A stretch of 5,658 nt of DNA from Nostoc sp. CHAB 5715 (lineage in GTDB: Bacteria; Cyanobacteriota; Cyanobacteriia; Cyanobacteriales; Nostocaceae), in the NCBI RefSeq assembly GCF_020829685.1, contig NZ_JAIVFR010000472.1:1-5658 (forward strand), written 5' to 3'. Positions 1-4,874 of the stretch are shown in pieces (the first letter of the stretch is position 1; the number at the start of each line of letters is the position of its first letter). The translations under genes and the position numbers were made by a program. The notes beneath the pieces are model-generated. The model ran no database searches. It was not told the origin of the DNA and saw only the letters and a list, made by a program, of their open reading frames with translations.

Positions 1-2
1 GT

Positions 3-116
3 GCAAGGACGTATCCTGATTTACTCAAGGCATTGGATGTGGCATTCGCAGAAGTGACTACAGAGAATTTACTCGGTTGGTTTACTCACTGCTGCTACTG
101 TACTTCGGAAGACTGA
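3..116 (+). CDS. C-terminal end of an IS630-type transposase (5' end outside window)
   Basis: An open frame runs in from the left edge and ends at TGA 114-116, giving 37 residues. The piece reads ARTYPDLLKALDVAFAEV, then TTENLLGWFTHCCYCTSED. The pattern of a short amphipathic helix followed by GWFxHCxY near the stop is what I recall for the C terminus of IS630/Tc1-mariner-like DDE transposases, where it follows the last catalytic acidic residue; that family link is from memory. The catalytic residues lie outside the window, so activity cannot be judged. The stop codon overlaps a 17-bp sequence (111-127) that recurs at 221-237, possibly related to the element's end. No start codon is expected because the gene is cut by the window edge. 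Confidence 0.6.
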   Translation, partial: ARTYPDLLKALDVAFAEVTTENLLGWFTHCCYCTSED

Positions 117-237
117 TAACCGCTATAAGCATCAACAACTTTCTGACGCAAGTCGAGAGAGTAGGCTTTCATAGCGACCAGTTATCAGTAGAATTGTTCT
201 CTCCTAAGTGTACTGAACTGGACTGATAACCGCTATA
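111..237. repeat. Three copies of a 15-17 bp element (two direct, one inverted)
   Basis: The 17-mer GACTGATAACCGCTATA occurs at 111-127 and again, identically, at 221-237, exactly 110 bp apart. Each copy is preceded six bases earlier by GTACT (100-104 and 210-214). A third copy is inverted at 171-189 (ATAGCG, an extra ACCA, then GTTATCAGT). Copies 171-189 and 222-236 therefore form imperfect inverted repeats around a 32-bp core. They may be terminal repeats of the IS630-type element or of a small non-autonomous relative. I see no gene in the rest of 117-334. Confidence 0.5.
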
Positions 238-260
238 CTCTGCTGAATAAAAGTACGAAC

Positions 261-297
261 GTTGTTTAAGTTTTTACTGACCTTGATCTGTGGAAAC
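261..297 (-). repeat. Possible decayed terminal CRISPR repeat
   Basis: A 37-base stretch begins GTT and ends TGGAAAC, like the repeat of the neighbouring array, and is followed by 37 bases before the first intact repeat at 335, which is within the spacer size range. By hand I count about 17 of 37 positions matching, with the matches concentrated at the 3' end. It lies at the leader-distal end, where degenerate repeats are common. Chance similarity is not excluded. Confidence 0.3.
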
Positions 298-334
298 CGT
301 CTTTGTGTCCTTGGAGGTGATTGAGTTCAGAAAT

Positions 335-957
335 GTTTCAGTCCCCGTGAGGGGATTTGGTTAATGGAAACGGAGCAACTGGGCGTTCGCTTCAAATCTA
401 CGGGGCGTTTCAGTCCCCGTGAGGGGATTTGGTTAATGGAAACAAATCGGAGTGTATTGTTAAGAGCTTGCTGGTAGCGGTTTCAGTCCCCGTGAGGGGA
501 TTTGGTTAATGGAAACCAAAACGATTTATGCCCAATCTCTCAAGAAGAAGAGTTTCAGTCCCCGTGAGGGGATTTGGTTAATGGAAACCACAAATTCCCT
601 GGCGGCGTGACACAGTTGCAGTTCTACACCCGTTTCAGTCCCCGTGAGGGGATTTGGTTAATGGAAACGTCTACTCTGTAGCTATCTGGACGCCAGTTGC
701 TTGTTTCAGTCCCCGTGAGGGGATTTGGTTAATGGAAACATTGTGGCAGCAAATTCTTGGAAGCTGCCCCGGAAATGTTTCAGTCCCCGTGAGGGGATTT
801 GGTTAATGGAAACATTTCATCAGTTCTATCAGTCGGCGCTTCTTGCCCGTTTCAGTCCCCGTGAGGGGATTTGGTTAATGGAAACAAAAGTCGGGTTGAT
901 TGGTATGAAGGTAGAGCCTAGTTTCAGTCCCCGTGAGGGGATTTGGTTAATGGAAAC
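335..957 (-). CRISPR. CRISPR array, nine 37-nt repeats and eight spacers
   Basis: Identical 37-nt repeats start at 335, 407, 480, 552, 632, 703, 777, 849 and 921. In plus-strand orientation they begin GTTTCAGTCCCCGTGAGGGG and end GGTTAATGGAAAC. The eight spacers are 35, 36, 35, 43, 34, 37, 35 and 35 nt long and all different. The repeat contains a 5-bp stem, TCCCC/GGGGA, around GTGA. Read on the minus strand the repeat ends in ACTGAAAC after that stem, which is the usual 8-nt 5' handle left by Cas6 cleavage in type I and III systems. I therefore infer transcription from right to left, with the newest spacer at 886-920 and the leader to the right of 957. No cas gene is in the window, so the subtype cannot be fixed; 37-nt repeats of this style in cyanobacteria are commonly linked to type I-D or III systems. 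Absence of repeat drift suggests a maintained array. Confidence 0.97.
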
Positions 958-1150
958 CGCTCGGTGCTGAAACTGTTACAGAGCAGCCTTCCTGGGAAGC
1001 ATTTTGGCAAACCTCAAAAATAGGTCGATTTTAGCCGCTCTTATTGCGACTAATTCTCAACTGTCCTTAGCACTGAAACTGTGAAACTATTTACTTGTCA
1101 AGGTTCTGGCGATTTTGGCAGAACCCCAGGGTTTTTGACCCCGCTTCAAC
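958..1150 (-). promoter_or_regulatory. Probable CRISPR leader, internally duplicated
   Basis: This non-coding stretch lies upstream of the array as transcribed on the minus strand. It contains two similar units. CTGAAACTGT occurs at 967-976 and 1073-1082. Each is followed, 22 to 26 bases later, by GCATTTTGGCAAACC (999-1013) or GCGATTTTGGCAGAACC (1109-1125). The second unit includes a 7-bp inverted repeat, GGTTCTG/CAGAACC, around 10 bases. On the minus strand a TTGACA occurs at about 1095-1100 and could be a -35 box, but no convincing -10 follows at the right distance. Assignment as leader rests on position and repeat polarity. The remaining bases to 1220 hold no gene that I can see. Confidence 0.55.
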
Positions 1151-1220
1151 TTGCCAAACATCAAATTGATTCCATAATCATAAGATGTGTATTTATTATT
1201 GTCTATGAGTTTGTGGAGAT

Positions 1221-1614
1221 TTAATCTCCAAACCCATATTCTCGCTCAATCAAACCCAACAACTTATCCTCGACAGCCGTCAAATACGGTCGCTTCAACT
1301 CCCCCAAGTGCTTCAGCACAGCACGGGCAGCCTCTTCTAAATTCTCGTTTTCCCGTAACCTACTGATGCGATCGCTAATCTGCTGCATCTGCTGACATTC
1401 CGACTCCAGGTAGTTCAATGGTTTCAGGTGGTCAATTCTGACGGTGTACTCCCCATCCCACATTGTGACTGTACAATTGAATTCGCCTATATGATTGACG
1501 ATGCCCCAACAGCCGCCCTTACCCCTGAGTTCCGGGTTGTCCTTTGGAAGAATTTGGCAGACTTCACCGATTTGGTGGGCAAGGCGAGAGGAGTGAGCTT
1601 GAGAGGTTAATCAT
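1221..1614 (-). CDS. KOW/SH3-like small cyanobacterial protein, start region apparently frameshifted
   Basis: The reading frame ends at TAA 1221-1223. The first in-frame ATG is at 1463 (80 residues), but the same frame stays open to 1610 and reads convincingly as protein upstream of that ATG: IGEVCQILPKDNPELRGKGG, then CWGIVNHIGEFNCTVT, then MWDGEYTVRIDHLKPL. The Gly-rich PELRGKGGCWGIV element followed by WDGEYTVRIDHL resembles a KOW/SH3-like barrel; the rest (about 60 residues) is a charged helical tail. No ATG, GTG or TTG precedes the domain in frame. Instead an ATG at 1614-1612, preceded by GGAG nine bases upstream and overlapping the end of the XRE gene by 8 bases, opens a frame that stops after 16 residues at 1564-1566. 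One extra base between about 1570 and 1611 would explain this. The function is unknown; binding nucleic acid or a protein partner is only a guess from the fold type. Confidence 0.6.
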
Positions 1615-1947
1615 TGAATTTCACTCCTAAGTCAATACCAAGTACTCGCTCAATCTTCCTTAACGTGTCTTCAGGCAAAGCATCTCGTATTCGTTCTGCC
1701 TCAATATCGTGCCAGTAAGATCGACTGATTTCAGCTTCTCCTGCCAAAACCTCGACTGAACGCCCATCAGCTTTTCTAGCTTGTCTAATTTTTCCTCCTA
1801 AACCTGAAATTTCAATGTCTTAGGACTTACGCAAAAATCGCCCAAAAGCTTAATTTATCGAACCGCCAAGACGCCAAGAACGCCAAGAATTCGTAGAGCG
1901 TGCGTAAGTCCTATGTCTGTGTAGCGTCTGATTTTCACTATATCCAC
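1607..1947 (-). pseudogene. XRE-type helix-turn-helix regulator split by a MITE
   Basis: With the insertion at 1821-1913 and one copy of its 5-bp duplication removed, a clean 80-codon frame appears. It starts GTG at 1947-1945 behind a strong ribosome site (AAAGGAGGT, 1955-1963 on the minus strand, 7-base spacing) and ends TAA at 1607-1609. The restored protein begins MDIVKIRRYTDIEISGLGGK; residues about 18-70 form an XRE/Cro-like helix-turn-helix (GKIRQARKADGRSVEVLA, then ISRSYWHDIEAE, then LRKIERVLGIDLGVKFND). SRSYWxDIE is the familiar recognition-helix region of a cyanobacterial XRE family. As it stands, translation from the GTG enters the element and stops at 1855-1857 after 30 residues, and the 98-bp gain also shifts the frame. 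No good restart exists downstream of the element. It overlaps the KOW-like gene by 8 bases, suggesting a two-gene operon. Confidence 0.75.
1821..1913. mobile_element. 93-bp MITE with 13-bp terminal inverted repeats
   Basis: The element begins TAGGACTTACGCA (1821-1833) and ends with its perfect reverse complement TGCGTAAGTCCTA (1901-1913). It is flanked by the direct repeat TGTCT at 1816-1820 and 1914-1918, the expected target-site duplication. It has no coding capacity and carries three near-tandem copies of CGCCAAGA at 1864-1889, a motif frequent in Nostoc-type intergenic DNA. It was presumably mobilised in trans by a transposase recognising GGACTTACGCA ends. The insertion site lies after codon 11 of the XRE gene. 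Confidence 0.85.
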
Positions 1948-1954
1948 CTAAACC

Positions 1955-1963
1955 ACCTCCTTT
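1955..1963 (-). promoter_or_regulatory. Ribosome binding site of the XRE gene
   Basis: On the minus strand AAAGGAGGT is followed by seven bases and then GTG (1947-1945). It is the strongest Shine-Dalgarno match in the window and fixes the non-ATG start of the XRE gene. Confidence 0.7.
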
Positions 1964-1987
1964 AATGTAAAACGTCGTCCTACACTT

Positions 1988-2016
1988 ACTATATAATGTC
2001 GTACATCAGTTGATAA
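1988..2016 (-). promoter_or_regulatory. Probable promoter of the XRE/KOW operon
   Basis: On the minus strand TTATCA (2016-2011) is separated by 17 bases from TATAGT (1993-1988), matching four and five of six consensus bases. It lies 41 bases upstream of the GTG start. Its -35 box overlaps that of the opposite promoter within the palindrome CAGTT-GAT-AACTG (2007-2019). Confidence 0.45.
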
Positions 2017-2038
2017 CTGTAGACCGGCAGTCTACAAT
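2010..2038 (+). promoter_or_regulatory. Probable promoter of the 2087 gene, with a built-in operator palindrome
   Basis: TTGATA (2010-2015), 17 bases, then TACAAT (2033-2038) is a good sigma-70-like promoter; transcription would start near 2045. The spacer holds TGTAGAC-CGGCA-GTCTACA (2018-2036), a perfect 7-bp inverted repeat covering the gap and most of the -10 box, where a bound dimer would block polymerase. The divergent XRE regulator is the obvious candidate ligand, by inference only. Confidence 0.5.
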
Positions 2039-2043
2039 ATTTA

Positions 2044-2088
2044 TATAGAGAAAGCGCCCCCGACCGGAAATCTGAAGCGCTTCTCTAT
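2044..2088 (+). promoter_or_regulatory. 5'-leader hairpin covering the first ATG
   Basis: ATAGAGAAAGCGC (2045-2057) pairs with GCGCTTCTCTAT (2077-2088), giving 12 base pairs with one bulged A and a 19-base loop. If transcription starts near 2045 this is the very 5' end of the mRNA, and the A and T of the ATG at 2087 sit in the stem. It may control translation or stabilise the message, or it may mean that the true start is the ATG at 2111. Confidence 0.45.
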
Positions 2089-2380
2089 GTCCATTAAGAC
2101 TTTATCAATTATGACTCACATCATCTACAGCCATCAACAGCTACAACTGAAATCTATTGCCCGTCTTAAGCAAATCTACAGCGAAATCGCCTGCACAGTC
2201 GAAGTAAACGACAAACGCTGCAAGGATTCTTGGATTACTGCGATCGCTGATTACCAAGCCACCAAGATTCAGAAACTCACCCCTGCTGCCCCCGACAACC
2301 AAGCCCTCGCCCAAGCCGAACTCGACCACCACATCGCATCCCAAGCCCAAGCCGTAGCGAACGTACCACTGAGTTTTTAG
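2087..2380 (+). CDS. Conserved cyanobacterial protein of unknown function, SAP-like N terminus
   Basis: A 97-residue frame from ATG 2087, or 89 residues from the in-frame ATG at 2111; neither has a clear ribosome site. The core, LKSIARLKQIYSEIACTVEV followed by NDKRCKDSWITAIADYQ, has the shape of a SAP-like or Rho-N-like helix-extended-helix motif (helix, short turn, KRxKxxWxxAI helix), a fold often used to bind nucleic acid. A Pro/Ala linker and an Ala/Gln-rich helix (ALAQAELDHHIASQAQAV) follow. I recall longer cyanobacterial proteins with this beginning plus a second domain, so the abrupt ending NVPLSF may mark a 3' truncation near the transposase remnant; that comparison is from memory. 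It is divergently transcribed from the XRE/KOW pair. The opposite-strand open frame at 2141-2446 is a shadow of it. Confidence 0.65.
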   Translation: MSIKTLSIMTHIIYSHQQLQLKSIARLKQIYSEIACTVEVNDKRCKDSWITAIADYQATKIQKLTPAAPDNQALAQAELDHHIASQAQAVANVPLSF

Positions 2381-2408
2381 CTTTGGTATTCTGTGCTTGA
2401 ATTGAACA

Positions 2409-2463
2409 AAGAAAGCGCGCTCCTGGATGAATTTTTCGTTTTGCACCTGGGGCTTTCTTTATT
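2409..2463 (+). terminator. Possible terminator hairpin after the 2087 gene
   Basis: AAAGAAAGC (2409-2417) pairs with GCTTTCTTT (2452-2460), and the stem can extend inward by UCC/GGG across a small bulge. The loop is long (about 28-34 bases) and the 3' side runs into TTTATTT. It lies 28 bases after the stop of the 2087 gene. The right part of this DNA is also coding remnant of the transposase on the minus strand, so the hairpin may be a by-product. Confidence 0.35.
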
Positions 2464-2692
2464 TACAATAAACTAGATAGACCACCTCTTCTATACTTCT
2501 GTAGCCATCTCGTGATTGTTGAAGTATCTCTTGCCAACGGTTTCCAATTTCTTGCTGTTCCTTTATCTGACCACTTTTTATCCACCACAGCATCTGTAAT
2601 TTTTCTTTCTGGTTTACCAAATTTGCTGTTTGAAGACGTTTTTTGAGTTCTTCTTCACTCTCTACTATTTCCATCTTAAATGGGCGGCTCAT
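2418..2692 (-). pseudogene. N-terminal remnant of an IS630-type transposase
   Basis: From ATG 2692 (minus strand) the protein reads MSRPFKMEIVESEEELKKRL to EQQEIGNR, the start of an IS630-type transposase DNA-binding region. After codon CGT at 2539-2537 the annotatable frame becomes meaningless and stops at 2459. In the neighbouring frame, starting at 2537, homology resumes as LARDTSTITRWLQKYRRGGL, then SSLL, a stop at 2463-2465, then IKKAPGAKRKIHPGA to 2418. TxxTxTRWLxxYRxGGLxxLL is the hallmark of the second helix-turn-helix in this family. A single lost base (GTTTG to GTTG near 2537) plus one nonsense change explain the damage. The whole DDE catalytic part is missing, so it cannot act. The unbroken frame at 2459-2692 (77 residues) is what a gene finder would report. 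Confidence 0.75.
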
Positions 2693-3010
2693 GGCTATTT
2701 AAACTATTGAGTTGGCTTCTCCCTATTAGATGCAGCTTCATATTAAATTGGTATTAAATGCTTATTAGCTTATCACCCCTTTGCTTAAAACAAAAAAAGA
2801 GTTTAACTTTACATTAAGTTCACTAATTCTTTAAAAATTTTGCTTTTAAAAATTAGTATTATTTTAGATGTAGTGAATTTTTAATAGTTCATCAGTATAG
2901 TCAGATGTATTCAGTTTCTTAGCTACACTATAACGATGAAATTTTAGCCAAAAGCCATAAAATTTCTCCCCACTTGCTGTGTTTCTTCAGAGGAGTTTAC
3001 AAAAACGTCT
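2693..3010. other. AT-rich intergenic region upstream of the biosynthetic operon
   Basis: No gene is seen on either strand. Its clearest feature is a long AT hairpin: ACTAATTCTTTAAAA (2822-2836) against TTTTAAAAATTAGT (2844-2857), 14 pairs with one bulge and a 7-base loop. An outer inverted pair, TTCACTA (2819-2825) and TAGTGAA (2871-2877), partly encloses it. A lone TATAAC at 2929-2934 could be a -10 box for the gene at 3011, but no good -35 lies at the right distance. Confidence 0.5.
2990..2995 (+). promoter_or_regulatory. Ribosome binding site candidate for the 3011 gene
   Basis: GAGGAG lies 15 bases before ATG 3011, farther than the usual 5-9. No in-frame start codon is closer to it, so the ATG at 3011 is kept, with weaker initiation expected. 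Confidence 0.35.
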
Positions 3011-3871
3011 ATGTCTTTGATCGCGTCAACATCTAGCATTATTAGTACGGTTACCACTGTTATCAACACGGTTTCTGACGAAAAGTTGCAACAGGTTTTG
3101 AGTCAGAGTTTCTTGGAAGCAAGTGAACCACTGCAACATTGTGAAAACTTTTTTGATCTGTTACCTACCCATTGTTGGTCAAGCAAAATGCTAGCCACAA
3201 TCTTTCATTCCTGGAAAGCTACGCACTTGAAAATGTTAGGTATATATGGGCTATCTTGCCGTTTACAACGTCTTGCTTTAACCAGAGATACTCAAGAACG
3301 GCAACAATTATTGTTAGCTAGCGCTTTCAATGCTGAAACTAGTCACGAAGATTTGGGGTTAGACTACGAAGGTGTAACTCACGCTGCACTCTATGAAGAT
3401 TTTGCTAACAGCTTTTTAGGAAATTACCCTTGGCAATTAGATGAATATTGTTTACCCCAAGCGCGTGATTTTAAGAAATGGATATATCACAACATGGTGG
3501 TAGATGATATTTACAAGGGGTTACTTACAAATATGTTTTCAGAAATTTACAACCACGGTGAGTATACTAGAGCCTTATTTGCTTTTTCAGAATTAACTGA
3601 CAAATATTACCACTTCTCCCCTGAAGAAAAAAAGAAAGCTCTGTTCTATATCGGTGTTCATGTTGCAGACGAAACCGAAGTGGCTCACTTTCAAGTGGTC
3701 GTCAAAGCCTTGAATGAGTACAACAAAGCTACTAATACTCCAATTGACTATACACAAGCAAAACTTTTGTTTAAGGAGTATCTGACTCGGCTAGGTACTG
3801 TAATGGAAGCACTAACTATAGAGATGAGACAAGAAATAAATGCAGCAAAACATCTGCTATCCATGCCTTAA
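3011..3871 (+). CDS. Haem-oxygenase-like diiron oxidase (HDO family)
   Basis: The protein has 286 residues, is all-helical in character and has no signal peptide or membrane segment, so it is cytoplasmic. After a Ser/Thr-rich start (about 1-22) it carries the scattered ligand pattern of haem-oxygenase-like diiron proteins: AETSHEDLGLDYEGVTH (E109, H112, E113, H124) in one helix, FSEIY (E178) in a second, and FYIGVHVADETEVAHF (H217, E221, H226) in a third. Such enzymes (for example UndA, BesC, SznF, CADD and the cyanobacterial AetD) use two irons and O2 to cleave, desaturate, hydroxylate or N-oxidise small acids and amino acids. I infer that this one modifies an amino acid for the downstream NRPS. 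The third-helix spacing, H-x3-E-x4-H, differs from the H-x3-D-x2-H that I recall as usual. The stop overlaps the next gene by 32 bases. Family confidence is good; substrate and reaction are unknown. Confidence 0.8.
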   Translation: MSLIASTSSIISTVTTVINTVSDEKLQQVLSQSFLEASEPLQHCENFFDLLPTHCWSSKMLATIFHSWKATHLKMLGIYGLSCRLQRLALTRDTQERQQLLLASAFNAETSHEDLGLDYEGVTHAALYEDFANSFLGNYPWQLDEYCLPQARDFKKWIYHNMVVDDIYKGLLTNMFSEIYNHGEYTRALFAFSELTDKYYHFSPEEKKKALFYIGVHVADETEVAHFQVVVKALNEYNKATNTPIDYTQAKLLFKEYLTRLGTVMEALTIEMRQEINAAKHLLSMP

Positions 3872-4874
3872 ACCTCAAGCTCAACATTTTTTTGAAGATG
3901 CTCAACAAGCTATTGCTGCAACTTTAGATTTTCGACAACATCTGTATGCGATCGCCCAAAACAAAAAGCTCCGTTCAGAAGCTGTTGAGGATCAAAGTTA
4001 CCCCAATGAACTGATTGTGCTTAGACCAAAACAGACTCAAGCACCTCCTTTACTACTATTGGGTGGAATGGGCCCCATAGCAGGTTTAGGAGCTTTTGAG
4101 GTAGCCTGTCAGATGTTCCAGAACAGTAGAGAAATTATTCTGTTTCAAGCTTGTTCACTGCCTAATCGAACTACGGTCATTCAACAAAAGACTCAAATTG
4201 GTGCATCTCAAGAGCCAGATTTGGTGGTGATGCTGGCGATCGCTATTCGAGAAGCAATGCAGTACATTTGCTCTAGCGTTGAACCTGTTGAGTTCATCGT
4301 CCTGTGCAATGGCGCTCATTATTTCTTACCTGAAGTAATGCAGCAACTCTTGCTTGATTATTCAAAGATATTTTTCAGACTGCAATGGATCTCTTTAATT
4401 GACACTACAATACAGCACTTGCAACAGCAAAACTTTTGTCAGCCTTTAGTTCTATGTACTACAGCAACGCGGTTAGGGTGTGTTTACTCTCGACCACTTC
4501 AAGAAGTGGGCATTGTTTGCTTAGAACCCAACGATGAATTGCAATCGATATTAATGCAATCTATTTATCAAGGAATAAAAGCATTTGATTGCGATTTTGC
4601 TTGTAAAGTTGGTGAACATTTTTTCGTTGAGTTACTCAAGACCCTGCCTGCTGTTGACTGTATCATCGCTGGATGTAGCGAAATTCCGTACTTGCTGGAA
4701 TGGATGAAGACTAGCTCTTCTAATCAAGTAAAAGGGTTCTTATCAAAATTAGAAATTATTGATCCTGTACAACTAACTTTGAACAGCAGACTTAAATCCT
4801 TGCAGCATTTGGGGACAGTAAGTCATGAACGCCAAGAAAAATCAAATAGTCCTCATCACGGAAATCAACGATGA
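3840..4874 (+). CDS. Asp/Glu racemase-like enzyme of the biosynthetic operon
   Basis: The protein has 344 residues, longer than the usual 230-250 of the aspartate/glutamate racemase family, because of about 65 extra residues at the N terminus and a polar tail of about 30. The racemase fold begins at LLLLGGMGP (71-79). The first catalytic cysteine is in VLCNGAH (C156, family norm CNTAH) and the second in IAGCSEIP (C279, family norm GCTE). LPNRT (107-111), TTAT (207-210) and DPVQLTL (308-314) match other family landmarks. With both cysteines present, a cofactor-independent two-base racemase or epimerase supplying a D-amino acid is likely; Asp or Glu is only the default guess. ATG 3840 overlaps the oxidase gene by 32 bases and no other in-frame ATG precedes M77, which lies inside the GGMGP motif. 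The stop overlaps the NRPS start in an ATGA arrangement. Confidence 0.85.
   Translation: MQQNICYPCLKPQAQHFFEDAQQAIAATLDFRQHLYAIAQNKKLRSEAVEDQSYPNELIVLRPKQTQAPPLLLLGGMGPIAGLGAFEVACQMFQNSREIILFQACSLPNRTTVIQQKTQIGASQEPDLVVMLAIAIREAMQYICSSVEPVEFIVLCNGAHYFLPEVMQQLLLDYSKIFFRLQWISLIDTTIQHLQQQNFCQPLVLCTTATRLGCVYSRPLQEVGIVCLEPNDELQSILMQSIYQGIKAFDCDFACKVGEHFFVELLKTLPAVDCIIAGCSEIPYLLEWMKTSSSNQVKGFLSKLEIIDPVQLTLNSRLKSLQHLGTVSHERQEKSNSPHHGNQR

Noticed and set aside
20..226. A second open plus-strand frame across the left edge
   Set aside because: It has no start codon and no recognisable protein pattern, and it competes with the transposase-like frame at 3-116.
335..957. Self-targeting spacers matching the rest of this window
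   Set aside because: I compared the spacers by eye with the remaining sequence on both strands and saw no match; a proper search was not possible.
725..970. An 81-residue plus-strand open frame with a repeated peptide
   Set aside because: The repeated peptide FSPREGIWLMET is simply the CRISPR repeat translated; this is the array, not a gene.
1095..1100. TTGACA on the minus strand as the array promoter
   Set aside because: No acceptable -10 hexamer lies 16-18 bases downstream, so it is mentioned with the leader but not called as a promoter.
1428..1610. A 60-residue plus-strand open frame
   Set aside because: It lies antisense to the KOW-like coding frame, which has far better protein character.
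2141..2446. A 101-residue minus-strand open frame
   Set aside because: It is the shadow of the 2087-2380 gene, with a Gly/Leu-rich translation typical of antisense frames.
2929..2934. TATAAC as a promoter for the oxidase gene
   Set aside because: There is no convincing -35 box at the proper distance in this AT-rich DNA, so chance is likely.
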